Shown here one piece after another: positions 9,601-19,783 of a stretch of 64,000 nt of DNA. Within the stretch, counting starts at the first letter, position 1; each line of letters begins with the position of its first letter. A program made the position numbers and the translations under genes. The notes beneath the pieces are model-generated. The model was not told the DNA's origin, did no database searches, and saw only the letters and a list, made by a program, of their open reading frames with translations. Location: assembly GCA_037976565.1 (NCBI GenBank), contig CP137685.1:19332449-19396448 (forward strand), given 5' to 3'. Source of the stretch: Mesocentrotus franciscanus. Taxonomy: Eukaryota; Echinodermata; Echinoidea; Camarodonta; Strongylocentrotidae.

Positions 9601-11885
9601 CCCGAAACAGTGCAAAATAAGTAACAGTGTTGTGATTTAAAAAAATATCAAATGGCTATAAAAGGCAGGATATTTTACTGACATCGCTGCTTCTCCTGAA
9701 ATGTATTTTCAATTTCGGTGAAGGCGGAATGTAGAGCGATTTCCGGCTCCTGTACCCAAGCCATGACCAAAGCTTCATTACGCGTGCGTCATGCAGTTGG
9801 TGATGCATTGTGGGAAACGGTTGTCGACAAATCGGGACATTGTGAACATCAGATGACAGTATACGTTAATCCGAAGTAGTGTCAGTGGAATACCTTGCCT
9901 TTCATCAGCTCTTTAATTAATTTTGTGGTAAAATGACATCCCTTTAGCCACTTCCTCGAATATAGTGCGAATCGTGCACCCCGCTCACCATTACAACCAT
10001 GCACAACCATCACCATCACCACCATCAACGCCACCACCATCACGGCCCAGGCGCGGATCTACGGGGTTTAGGGTTTAACCCCCTTGGGCCGCCAAAAACG
10101 AAAGAAAAAAAATATTGTGAGAAGATATTCAACTCATCTGGTAACTTAACCAAACACATGATAACAGGATATAGCTGTGTATCAAACTGTTACTTGATTT
10201 AAGAAGACGTTATTATGGTCTCCATTGTATTAGTAGATGCCAGGAAAACATCACTTACGGGCCGGGGGTTCAAAATAGCTACAACCAAAAAAAATTGCCT
10301 CGCCGCTATGCGGCTCGTTGACGATGCTCTGCATCGTCATTGGGTCAAACTGTTTAAAATGTTACTTGATTTAAAAAGACGTTATCATGCACTGCTTGTT
10401 ATGGTCTCCATTGTGTTTATAGTAGATGCCAGGAAAACATCACTTACGGGGGTTTAAAAATAGCCACACAAAAAAAGAATCGCTTCGCGGCTCGTGGTTT
10501 TTCAAACTGTTTAAACTGTTACTTGATTTAAAAAGACGTTATCATGCACTGCTTGTTATGGTCTCCATTGTGTTTATAGTAGATGCCAGGAAAACATCAC
10601 TTACGGGGGTTCAAAATAGCCACACAAAAAAAGGAATCGCTTCGTGGCCCGTGGACGATGCTCCGCATCGTCATTAGGTCAAACTGTTTAAACTGTTACT
10701 TGATTTAAAAAGACGTTATCATGCATCAAATCACATACGGGGGTTCAAAATAGCACCCCCCCCCAAAAAAAAAAAGAAAATCGCAACCCTCCCCCCTCGG
10801 CAAAAAGCTAGATCCGCCCCTGCGGCCATTATTATCACTGCCACCACCACCACCACCACTATCAACGCCATCATTATCACCACCACCACCACCGCCATCA
10901 TTATCACCACCGCAGTCACTATCAACGCCATCATTATCATCACCACCAACGCCATCATTATCACCACCGCCACCACCATCAACGCCATCATTATCAGCAC
11001 TATCATCATTATCCTCATTATCATTACCATCACCACCACCACCATCAACGCCATCACAACCACCACCATTACCAAAACCACATACGCCGATCACCATCAC
11101 CATTACCCTCATGATCAGAATTATTTATTTATTCAGTTTTATTTAAAAACAGGGTAGTCTTTTCAGTGCCAAAGGCCTGCTTACAAAGATTTACAAACAA
11201 TAGAATACATTGTAGAAAACAAAGACATTATATAAACAACATACCATAAGAGATTGAGAAAATTATATCAAATGAATAAAAAACAAAATTAAAAACTAAA
11301 TCAAAAGTGAGCACAATTTTATTTTTGGCTTCAAAAATTGAAATTGGGGGGGTAGTGAGCAAAAAAAATAAAAATTTGGCACCCGAAAAAAAAATTTCCC
11401 TCCGGGAAGGGTTATTTTTTCCACCGCCACCCCCCCCCCCTTGAGCGCCAGGGGTAGTGAGCACAATTTTTTTTGGCAGCCGAAAATTTTCCCTACGGGA
11501 AGGGTTATTTTTTCTACCGCCACCCCTTGGGCGCCAGGAGGGCCCAACTTCTTTTTTTTCAAAAAGGGTGTTTTTACCTGTTTTTTTCTAGGAGGGCCCG
11601 GGCCCCGGCCCCTGGACCCGCCACTGATTGTCACCACCACCACCACTTCCATTCGCATCAACTCACCGTAGCATCTTGGCCCGAGTAATGACTAATAACC
11701 TTGTGCCCTCCTGGATGTCGTTTGGCCCACTTGGTGATGTCATAGACGTCGCCGTCGACCACCAACCACTTGTCGTCGACCTCGGTGTGCTTCCTCACTT
11801 CCTCCCATGTGTACGTCGTGTCCGTGTTCGAAGCGGTCTTTGTGGAGGCCATCGGCGACCTCAATTGTTCGTCTTTCTTACACAT
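562..11885 (-). CDS. Front-end fatty acid desaturase with cytochrome b5 domain (FADS1/FADS2-like), 5' part of gene, five exons in window
   Basis: An ER membrane enzyme of this family inserts a double bond between an existing one and the carboxyl end of polyunsaturated acyl-CoAs, with the fused cytochrome b5 supplying electrons. Five exons join in frame (11667-11885, 5031-5177, 2316-2564, 1646-1705, 562-688) to give 267 residues. Residues about 27-75 are the cytochrome b5 domain, with the heme motif HPGG at 57-60. First histidine box HDFGH is at 179-183 and second box HYQHH at 216-220. Vertebrate members have about 444 residues, so roughly 180, including the third box (QIEHH in known members), should lie left of base 1. 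All internal junctions are phase 0 except the last donor, which is phase 1. The gene lies downstream of SCD on the same strand. Whether it is a delta-5 or delta-6 enzyme cannot be told because the deciding C-terminal residues are outside the window. Confidence 0.93.
690..905. repeat. GA/CT microsatellite in FADS-like intron 4
   Basis: About 215 bases of impure (GA)n with GGGGGAG interruptions. Read on the gene strand it is a pyrimidine tract ending directly at the exon 5 acceptor at 688. Confidence 0.95.
1646..1705 (-). CDS. FADS-like exon 4: histidine box 2
   Basis: A tiny 60-base exon of 20 residues, [20 protein letters not shown], with acceptor TTTTACAG and donor GTG|GTAAGT. It holds the second histidine box HYQHH (HFQHH in human). 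Both ends are phase 0, and the protein reads without a break into the following exon (PNV-INKDPD; human PNIFHKDPD). Confidence 0.95.
2316..2564 (-). CDS. FADS-like exon 3: first membrane pair and histidine box 1
   Basis: The exon encodes 83 residues from [10 protein letters not shown] to EFVFAGIQ, phase 0 at both ends, with acceptor ACCACCAG and donor CAG|GTAAAG. It carries hydrophobic membrane segments ([16 protein letters not shown] and [15 protein letters not shown]) followed by box 1, HDFGH, a di-iron ligand set. The corresponding vertebrate sequence is split by an intron after ATSQ, which is absent here. A long CTTTTC-type microsatellite lies immediately upstream of the acceptor. Confidence 0.94.
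2575..2800. repeat. Purine microsatellite (AAAAGG, GAAGAA) in FADS-like intron 2
   Basis: Runs of AAGGAAAGAA and then GAAGAAGAA units. On the gene strand it is a CTTTTC tract just upstream of the exon 3 acceptor. Confidence 0.95.
3293..3510 (-). mobile_element. tRNA-derived SINE
   Basis: On the minus strand it begins with a tRNA-like head: GTGGTTCATTAGCTTGACTC resembles an A box, and GGGTTCGAATCCC is a near-perfect B box. A tail follows with GGTGTAAATGGGT and GCAGGGCCCTCAGGGAGAAC. A sister copy lies at 23445-23680, and related copies lie at 38353-38606 and 57020-57357. Confidence 0.75.
3508..3905. mobile_element. Near-perfect 400-bp palindromic (foldback/MITE-like) element
   Basis: Arms 3508-3702 and 3713-3905 are inverted copies separated by a 10-base spacer. 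Ends read TATAGAGT...GTGACGTCAT and its complement. The inner arms (GAGCCAGAGCAATATAAC and its complement) match perfectly. No coding sequence is present. It abuts the SINE on its left. Confidence 0.9.
4208..4821. mobile_element. MITE with TIR TTTAAAGGGAAATCCAACCC
   Basis: Left end TTTAAAGGGAAATCCAACCC, right end GGGTTGGATTGCCACATTTA. The interior has no ORF. The same family occurs at 33608-34222 and, shorter, at 38796-39268. Confidence 0.8.
5031..5177 (-). CDS. FADS-like exon 2: linker between b5 and desaturase domains
   Basis: The exon encodes 49 residues, beginning DAFGAFHRD after acceptor TTTCAG and ending ...KELTKTM before donor GTAATG, phase 0 at both ends. It aligns residue for residue with the vertebrate FADS segment that starts DAFRAFH. 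The donor at 5030 was chosen because it keeps the spacing to the DLYKPN start of the next exon equal to that in vertebrate FADS2. An earlier GTGAAG at 5055 would remove nine conserved-spacing residues. Confidence 0.88.
5275..5405. repeat. CT microsatellite
   Basis: Impure (CT)n/(TCTG)n tract in FADS-like intron 1, just upstream of exon 2 in gene order. Confidence 0.95.
5406..7180. other. FADS-like intron 1, no gene seen
   Basis: AT-rich intronic sequence. It contains a short direct repeat (ATATATTCATAGTCTAAAAT, 6450-6495) and a TTAATTAA run near 6740. Nothing coding was recognised. Confidence 0.6.
7235..7985 (-). pseudogene. LINE fragment: C-terminal end of non-LTR reverse transcriptase, frameshifted
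   Basis: Read on the minus strand it starts abruptly at [20 protein letters not shown]. It continues through [24 protein letters not shown] and [13 protein letters not shown], then [14 protein letters not shown] and the end [15 protein letters not shown]. These are the hallmarks of the thumb and C-terminal region of jockey/CR1-type reverse transcriptases. There is a one-base frameshift near 7503, and the fragment is 5'-truncated at about 7985, so it is dead. Confidence 0.88.
8000..8340 (+). mobile_element. Possible LINE 3' UTR with A-rich tail
   Basis: The AT-rich non-coding stretch ends in an A-rich tail of AATAAAAAAAATAAAAAAT type at 8312-8338, as retrotransposon 3' ends do. It has no coding part and the assignment is weak. 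Confidence 0.35.
8520..9300 (-). pseudogene. LINE 3' end: reverse transcriptase C-terminus with zinc motif
   Basis: The minus strand encodes [39 protein letters not shown] and [12 protein letters not shown]. After a one-base frameshift near 9060 it encodes a C-x2-C...H-x4-C zinc motif ([16 protein letters not shown]). This is the typical end of LINE ORF2. The 3' UTR runs to a tail of AATTCAAATTC units at 8520-8545. The copy is 5'-truncated at about 9300. Confidence 0.87.
9301..9990. other. FADS-like intron 1, nothing recognised
   Basis: No ORF, repeat family or RNA gene was recognised here. Confidence 0.5.
10000..10050. repeat. CAC/CAT microsatellite
   Basis: Short ACCATCACCACCATC-type tract. 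Its apparent His-rich reading frame is a by-product of the repeat. Confidence 0.85.
10180..10760 (+). repeat. Tandem repeat, about 155-190-bp unit, three full copies and a partial
   Basis: Each unit contains TACTTGATTTAAAAAGACG, GGTCTCCATTG and GCCAGGAAAACATCACTTAC. Units start near 10190, 10365, 10520 and 10690. Each holds a small hairpin (GATGCTCTGCATCGTC type). Confidence 0.85.
10830..11110. repeat. CAC/ATC compound microsatellite
   Basis: Degenerate (CACCAT)n and (CATTATCAC)n tract of about 280 bases. The long reading frames across it are repeat artefacts. Confidence 0.9.
11300..11625. repeat. Tandem repeat, about 115-bp unit, rich in homopolymers
   Basis: Two to three units of the form GTAGTGAGCACAATTTT ... 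GGGAAGGGTTATTTTTT ... ACCGCCACCCC ... GCGCCAGG. It is followed by a GGGCCCGGGCCCCGGCCCC segment with the CCTGGACCCGCCACTG motif common at the ends of dispersed repeats. Confidence 0.75.
11667..11885 (-). CDS. FADS-like exon 1: start codon and cytochrome b5 domain
   Basis: This exon encodes 73 residues from ATG at 11885-11883 (MCKKDEQ...) to the donor ACG|GTGAGT after ...SGQDAT. It holds the conserved b5 core ([15 protein letters not shown], then HPGG). A second in-frame ATG lies 11 codons on and could also serve. A splice-acceptor-like tract (CTTTTGCAG) ends only 9 bases before the ATG, so the 5' UTR is probably interrupted by an intron and the true first exon and promoter lie further right. 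Confidence 0.93.
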
Positions 11886-11894
11886 AGCTGTCAC

Positions 11895-13840
11895 TGCAAA
11901 AGAGAGTGTATTCCAGATGCGATTGAATTCATTGACCTGTTGCGCTCCTACAGTGCATTAACAACCAATATATCACGAAAATATTTTTAAAATAATGAAA
12001 ATACAGATAAGGATAACATTAACAAACAAACAAACAAAATAATAAACAACAGATAAACAAACAAATAAACAAACAAAAGAACTAAAAAACAAAAATAATA
12101 GAGAAAATTAAGCCACTTCGCAGATAGCACTTGTAAAAATGACCCCAAATATCCACAGATCTTTTACACAAGGAGAAATCCCACTTTGTGCATTTTAGAA
12201 TAGTCACTGACAAAGTGATGGAGGTGTCTCATGAATACCTTTTGTTTGCCCTCTTGAGGAGAAGAATATATTCCACCTGTGTATCATGTACCGCCGGTGC
12301 ATAAATGAATAATGGGGATATAACTTTCATGGACACGTATCCAGCAGTCGTCTCGATTGAATTTACAGTTTTGTACAAATGACGTTTATCTGCCCATGCG
12401 CAGAAAGTAGGCCTATCTCTGAAGTGGTTCATTATTTTTCAGACCACTGAGAGTGAGAGGGACGCCGGTATGACGAACATGTCTAGGGAAGCGTCGGATG
12501 ACCGGACGGATATAATAGATAAAGCGGCTGGTGTCCAGGTCAACCAGAATCGTACGATTAGTAACAAAAAACGACCTAAACTGTTTTGATTCATACCATT
12601 ATTTCTCATGCATATGTGACGGTTCAGTTTTTTTTTTATAAATTACAAATATGTTTTCTTTTATTCATTTGAACAGCTGAACATCGAAGCATCAATTTAA
12701 GTTCACGAATATGAATGAAATTCACCAGGTCTATCATTTCGCTAAACGCTTGAATTATTCATACTACTCTAGATTATAGGTCAATTGTCATCACGTAACG
12801 CTTATATTTTCGCATTCAGGCTTGCTTTGAAAATCAATTTTAGCAGATATGGCAACCACACTAAGTCGTAAATAACATCTCTTGGAGTAAGATCTTTTGA
12901 TAATCATAATTTTGAAATAAGCTGAATATAGTAGGTATAAAGTAGTCTGTTTCATGAGATATAAATTATGCAAATAAGGTAGCCTGCTGCATCCTTGCAT
13001 GCTTTAATCGATGGTATAAGCCTATAAGGTATCTTTAAATAGATGTTGTTATGAGTACAATGAATGTTTGACAGATTATTGATTTAGCGGTAGGCCTATC
13101 CGATTGAAGAAAAAAAAATATTTCTAAGGGCGGGGTGGGGGTGAGGGTTGGCACGAATGTGCATCGATGATATAAGCATATTATTATCAATATCATGATT
13201 ATGTATACGCAGGGATCTCGAGGTGAATTTCAATTAACATGATTAGAATTGCTCAAATAGGGTAGGCCTAATATGGCTACTATGGCAGCTCAGAAAAGAT
13301 AATCACTTTAAATCGTCCATACAAAGAAAAATGCTTAACGGAGAAACAATATTTTAAGGGTATATCATATTTATTTTTTTGAATAAAAATATCTCAGTAA
13401 ATTACCAGCCGCCCATTACTACTAGATCCATACAGGCGGGTAAAGTCATTATGCAATACACGAAAAGGTATCCCGCGAAGCCAGCAGACAACTCTTATGC
13501 AAACAAGTTTTCGTTAAACTCGTACGCATTCCGATTATCTCTGATATAAAGTAACTTAAGCTCACCTATTTAGGCGAATAGATTAAGCAATCCCAGATGA
13601 TCGAGGTAATTTTCCCGTCAAAAATAGCGAACTATTCAATCCTTTTGCAGACGAAGAAGTGATCATGAGGGGACGTGTTCGCGCATCTGTATTGCGACCT
13701 CTCCGTATAAATTATTTTTCCATGATTTAATTGTCATCCATTCCTTAAACGGCGTTTCACACAAAAGAGCTCACGAATCGCACGCATGTACAAAAGCTGT
13801 TTCTTGGCTGGCTACTCGGCGCACTATGGAAAGCTCTTTG
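11895..13840. other. Region 5' of the FADS-like start codon, no gene seen
   Basis: It should contain the untranslated first exon and promoter of the FADS-like gene, but none could be fixed. AAACAAAC runs lie at 12020-12090. No coding sequence was recognised. Confidence 0.4.
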
Positions 13841-13844
13841 TGAG

Positions 13845-16640
13845 AGTTCAACGGACTGTCACTGCCTTTTTGCTTCCCTACAGTAAAACTATTCGTAACG
13901 GTATAATTATGTTCTTTATTTCTTTTCAGAAATGAATCTGTATCAGGTTTTTTCACATGACACTACGGTATTTTAAGGAGGGGAAGGGGCAACTTGCCCT
14001 TCCTGACAAATTCTCTACCAAAGAAAAAAAATGCAGCCAAGAAATGATGCACTTAATTGCAAAACAACAATTTTTCTTTAAAAAGCTGAGCAACAGGGTT
14101 CCTGTATCTATTGTAATTAAAAACAAAAAGTTGTTTAATATTATGAGGATGAAAGATATATTTATAATTTATCTGGTATGTATAGAAAATGACATTTTAA
14201 GTGGCAGTCAATTCAATTTAATTTGTATACACAATGAGAGAACCACCTTGTAACCAAGTGAGTCAAACATAATATGTAACTAATGATTATTTCTTTGTTA
14301 TATTGACTTTATCCAATAAAGTAGCCTGTGAAGGGGTAAATATCATTATTTTTCAAATTAAACTTGTAGAGGTATACATAGTTACCAAGTCAGGGAATTA
14401 TATTGTAAGTTATTTACATGTAAATGCACGAAATATATAGGGACATGCAGAAAAGACTTACTGGTTATATTCCCAACTTAAGTTCCTTCGGTCGATACCC
14501 GCCCCCCTCCCACAAACGGGTGGCCCTCAAAAAGTTGTTTCCTTGTGGACTAGATGGATTCCAGAAAGCTGAGATGTTTTGCACCCCCCCCCCCCACTAA
14601 AGTGAACACATTTTGTTTAAATTAAATTTTATTTAGAATACATCTTGTGTACATTACGTGTAATTGTTGCTTTGTCGGGTAAGCTCTGTAATTTTTTAGG
14701 TTAAGTACAACGTTTTCCAAGAGGTATGCATAGTATTTTGATGATAGAAACTAGTCTATTTTCGCTCTAATCTTTGTCATTTTGGACAAGACTCCGACTT
14801 CCTTGTGCGTTACCATTTTCTCACACGAAATCATAACGAATCATTATGCAAGATGATTACAACATAATCAACATTAATTTTAACATAAAATGATACATCA
14901 AAATGTAGAGAAACAGAAGACAATTGATTAAAAAAATCATAGGTTAACGAGGCGAAGTGCGGGAGGGGGGGGGGTAGCATCATCATAGTACAGTATCTAA
15001 TAAGAGCTATAAATGTATGCATTATTCTTGGCTATTTTCATCACTCGCTATGACGCGAAAATAGCTGTTTGCTTTAATTTCTTGGGATGAAAGTTTGTTA
15101 ACCTTTCAGATCTGATCATACGATGGTATGACGGGGGGGGGGGTAAGAAATATATAGGAAAGGAATAATTTCAAGTATACATGACATGCATTGTTGTCTT
15201 CTTCATCATTCTTGTATATCATTTTGGTTTATAAATTTTGTTTATCATTTGAGATGCATATGTATGAGTTATCTGATTTGTTAAAAATAAGAAAATTATG
15301 AAGAACCAGAAGTAAAAATGTTTAGTTTTGTCACATGACTTTGTAAAAAAATTATTGAGTATTTCTTCATATGACATTTATATTTATTGTATGCATGTGC
15401 ATGGTTGTTATTGTGGTTTTGTGATCATAATACATTTTGAATAAAATATCATTTGAAAACAAAAAAAGACATATCAGAAAGTGAGTCCAGTTCTCTGTCT
15501 CTCTCTCCCTCTCTCTGTCTCTCTCCCCCTCTCTCTCTGTGTCTATTTATCTCTTTCTTTCTCTCTTTCTATCTTTCGCCCTCTTTTTCTCCTCTCTTCC
15601 CGTCTGTCTGTCTCATCTTGTTTTCTTCTTCTTTCTCCATCGTTTCCCGCAAATTTTAAGGCAATTCTAAAACCTGATATACTGTACGGACTAGCAAAAA
15701 ATTGAAAAAGGGTCTGCATTATCATGATTATTGTAAACCAAAAGTTTGTTCACCTTTCAGCAATACTCGTACGATCACATGGCCATGTGGCCCTATAGTT
15801 TGAAGGCACAAACCCTTGTCAGGCCTTCAGCGTAACGAAGTCTGCACTATGAGACTACAATAGGCTCTGTACTTTAGTTTGTATTATAGTATCCAAATGA
15901 TTTTTATTCCAACGAAACAACAACATTGCTTGCTGAACATTGAGGTCATTGAGTTCAACGGACTATCACTGCCTTTTTGCTCTTAAAGGTTTTTTCTATT
16001 AAAAAAAAGTACAACTATACGTATAATTATGTTCTTTATTTCTCTTCAGAAATGAATCTTTATCATATTGTTTTCATGAATAAATGATAGCATAAAAGAC
16101 ACTAGGGTATTTTAAGGAGGGGCAGGGAGTGGGGTAATATAATTGCCCTTCCTGACAAATTTTCGACCAAGGAAAAAAAATGGAGAGAATCAACAAAACA
16201 AAACAAAAACTGGTAGAGGTATAGTTAGTTACCAGGTTACGGAATTATATTGCAAGGTTTTGCATTGAAAGGCACGAAAAACGACTAGATAAATTACAGA
16301 AAGCTGAGATGTTTTGCCCCCGGCCAAGGTCCGCATACGCCACTGCTTAAAATAGAGATATAAAGCAAATCACACTAAAGTGAACAATATTTATTTACGA
16401 TACATTCATTTATCTAATGAACATTACGTGTAACTGACTGTTGCTATACCATCGTCTGATCAGATCTGAAAGGTGAACAAACTTTCATCACAAGATATTA
16501 AAGTAAAGAGATATTTTCGCGTCATAGTGAGTGACGAAAAACTTTTGATTTAAAATAATCATAATAATGCAGACCTTTTTTCAACATTTTTGCTAGTCCA
16601 GCTTGTCAGCTTCTAAAATTGCCTTAAAATTTGCGAAAAA
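13845..16640. repeat. Old direct and inverted duplications
   Basis: 13845-14680 and 15945-16450 are diverged direct copies sharing GTTCAACGGACT, AATTATGTTCTTTATTTC and CAGAAAGCTGAGATGTTTTG. The second lacks an internal part. In addition 15060-15130 is inverted relative to 16435-16540 (TTTCAGATCTGATCATACGA), and 15655-15740 is inverted relative to 16550-16635 (CTAGTCC...CTGCATTATCATGATTATT). A CT microsatellite fills 15490-15640. Confidence 0.7.
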
Positions 16641-17780
16641 CAAAGGAGGAATAGGAAGAAAGGTGTTTATTGCTCAACCAATGGAAAAGGAATTTATGTT
16701 GTATGACAGATGCATCAATAAATAAAAATTCAAATTCAAATGAATTCCAATGAAACAACATTGCTGGCCGAATATTGAGGTCATGAATGTTGCGAGGTTC
16801 AACGTCATGGTGGGGGGCTGTTCCTCACCTTTCTTCGTACACCCATGTTACGTTCGATCATACGACCTTACCCCGGACCTTACCCTTGCCATAAAATGTA
16901 ATGAAGACTTGATGATGAAATGAAATGAGGCGATTTACGCGCCACTTAGATGTTAGCCTCCCAACAAGTCCCTCACTACATTTTCCTTAGACTGTACCGA
17001 GGGAAGTCCCCTTGTACATCAAGGCCTTGATATAGAACATTTTCAAATACATGTATTCAATGGGGGAGTGCGTGGGGACCGGTCCTTGGTGTAAGGCTAA
17101 TCGACTCGCACCATATTACAGCTGGCATAATAATGGACTAAAGAAAAAATGCACTCGAATTTGAATTGCTCGAACCATACACGCGTGAACAATAACTGAG
17201 GTTAAAGGTCAAATGTGCGTGGTCATACATAGTTTCCGCTTTCTTCGTATTAAATGGAGGGCAGAGACCAAAAACATGAAGATGGATTATGTCGAACTCC
17301 ATGAGATTATAAAACATTACTTACTTTTAAAAGTGTAAAAGATATGACTAAGAAAGAAGAGTAATGCAAAGGTATTTAAATAATGAATCCTCATATATCT
17401 GTACGCTTTTGAATTTTGCTGATTTCATATAAAATTAACAAAAAGATTTATAATGAGTGATAAAAAAAAGAAAGGAAAGGAAGAAATTATGAAAGAAAGA
17501 AAAAAAGAATGAAAAAAAAGAAAGAATTAGAATGTGAAAAGGACAATAATACACTACTAATTATGAGCAAACTGATACATTGACCACCTTTGCAAGTTGC
17601 AGAAAACAGGTAAACCCACGACTGGATCCGGATATACGATGGCACAGAAATTAAAAGATCATAAGGACTCATCTAATCTTGAATTGAAATTGATATGGAA
17701 AGTTTGTGGCGCAGATAATCTTAGAAGATTGAAGATCGTCGTCTAAATCTCAACAACTATACCAACATTTCTGAGAGAGA
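16641..17780. other. Intergenic, no gene seen
   Basis: It contains AATTCAAATTCAAATG at 16725-16745, resembling the LINE tail at 8520. Otherwise nothing was recognised. Confidence 0.4.
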
Positions 17781-17789
17781 GGGGGTAAT

Positions 17790-18535
17790 GTCGCTATCAT
17801 AAGGACCGCTATTCGTAAGGACCGCTACTCATAATTTGAGAAAAGGATCATTAATATAAGGGTCATTATTCGTAAGGACCACTATTCATAATCAAAGAAG
17901 AGGGTCAGTATTCATGATTACGAGGGTCGCTATTCATAATACAAAATCGGGGTCGTTATTCATAAGGGTCCCTATTTATAATACTAGAAAGTTTTTTTTT
18001 ATGAATAGCGTCCCTCATTCCGTATTATGAATAGCGACCTTCACTCCATATTATGAATAGCGACCCTCATTTCGTATTATGAATAGCGACCCTCTTCTCC
18101 TATTATGAATAGCGACCCCTTGTCCTATTATGTTTAGCGACCCTCTTCTCATATTATGAATAGCGACCCTCATTTCGTATTACAAATAGCGACCCTCTTC
18201 TCCTACTATGACTAGCGACCCCTTCTCCTATTATGAATAGCAACCCTCATTTCGTATTATGAATAGCGACCCTTTCCTCGTATTATGAATAGCGACCCTC
18301 ATTTCGTATTATGAATAGCGGACCTGATGAGTAGTGACCCCCAATGTAAATTATGAATAGCGCCCCTTCTTCATGTTTATGAATAGCGACCCCGATTTGT
18401 AATGACCCTCATCTTACATTACGAATAGCGGTCCTTATGAATAACGATCCTTATTTCTTTGTGAATAGTGACCCTCTTCTCCTGTTATGAATAGCGGTCC
18501 TTCATGTATGGGAAGTTACACGTTATGAATAGCGA
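17790..18535. mobile_element. Foldback element with arms made of GAATAGCGACCCT tandem units
   Basis: From 17790 to about 17990 the units read AGGACCGCTATTCATAAT. After a poly-T hinge at about 17993 they read the opposite way as ATTATGAATAGCGACCCTC, repeated roughly 20 times at about 27-base spacing. There is no ORF. The whole is an imperfect giant hairpin, with the right arm much longer than the left. Confidence 0.8.
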
Positions 18536-18930
18536 ACAGACCCCCTGGAGGGTAAGGGGGGGGGGTATTAGGGAGCGAAGGATAGCATATAGTTCTAATA
18601 ATTCCCAAGACACGAGGAAAAAAGACATACGCCCACATTCTACCTAAAATAAGTCTGCATCGGAATCGAAAGAATCCGCAATTTGAAAATGTTTTTAAAC
18701 TTAATTCAAAGTAGGTGTACGATTTAAATCTCTTGAAGGCAAGAATGCAACTGATTTAAGACTGCTATCAAGTTGTGAATCGTAAGATAACCATGACATC
18801 CATCAAACCCGAAGGAAAATTAATCTCTTACATCGTAATTCTTTACGAAAAATGACGATGACGATGACAACAAAGGAAACCGTATGTATTTTCTGTCCAA
18901 TCAATTCAATTCTATGTTTGAAGCAATCTT

Positions 18931-19510
18931 TAAAGCCCAAGTCCACTCCGATTGTCAAAAATTATAGCATGTTGTAAATAAATCAAAGGCTAAAACTGCC
19001 AAATATCACCGGCGTACTTCAATCAGGTGATTTTTAAGAGCGATTTTTGTTTCGGTTATTTCGAGCAAAAACATTTAAATTGCTGTACGGATGTGAAGTA
19101 TGCTCCTCGCAACGAAAGTGCTAGCAGTATACATTCTGACAATAGGCTATTTTCGTAATGTAACCAAATTTAATGCATACGTCGCTATACAAACTATTTC
19201 ATTCACCTGATAATAATAAAAGTATTTCATTATTCTTATCAGGTGAATGAAATAGTTTGTATCGAGGCACTTCACAAAGACGTATGCATTAAATTTGGTT
19301 ACATTACGAATCTGTGTTGTGAGGACCCTACGTCACAAAATATGCATTGTAGGGGAGAACCGGCTCGATTATTAACTTGTTTTTGCTCATTAAAAAAAAA
19401 AAAAAAAAAAAGTCTGAGCACCATTTTCCAAAATCGAGTTATATATGGGCTTTTTAGATTTTTGTCTATCTAATCAGCTCAACTTTTCAGTGGAGTGGAC
19501 TTGTACTTTA
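18931..19510. mobile_element. MITE with TIR TAAAGCCCAAGTCCACTCC
   Basis: Left end TAAAGCCCAAGTCCACTCC, right end GGAGTGGACTTGTACTTTA. The centre is a strong hairpin: about 75-base arms around 19150-19218 and 19234-19310, including AATGCATACGTC and TTATCAGGTGAATGAAATAG and their complements. There is no coding capacity. Confidence 0.85.
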
Positions 19511-19783
19511 ATATTACATTGTGTTTTTCTCTCTCGCTCTGTGTCTCTCACACCTTTTTTCATTGTCTCAGTCTCTATCTCTCAAATTCCTCGTCATGTC
19601 TCACTCTCTGCCCTTTTCTCTCCCTCTCTAAAACAGCTTTCTACCCGTTTCTCTCTTACTTTATAAGCCACCCATTCTCTCCCTCATTTCGTTATCATCT
19701 GGGGGGCGTTTCACAAAACTTGTTATCAGTGACAAATGTCAGTTTTTGTTATAAGCTACTGAAATCCTTACTTCTGATAGGTT

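Noticed and set aside
10726..11112. Gly/Asp- and Val/Met-rich reading frames
   Set aside because: Translations of the CAC/ATC microsatellite; no start context and no domain.
17790..18535. CRISPR-like appearance of regular repeats with variable spacers
   Set aside because: The repeats are degenerate, change direction midway and lie in an animal genome without cas genes.
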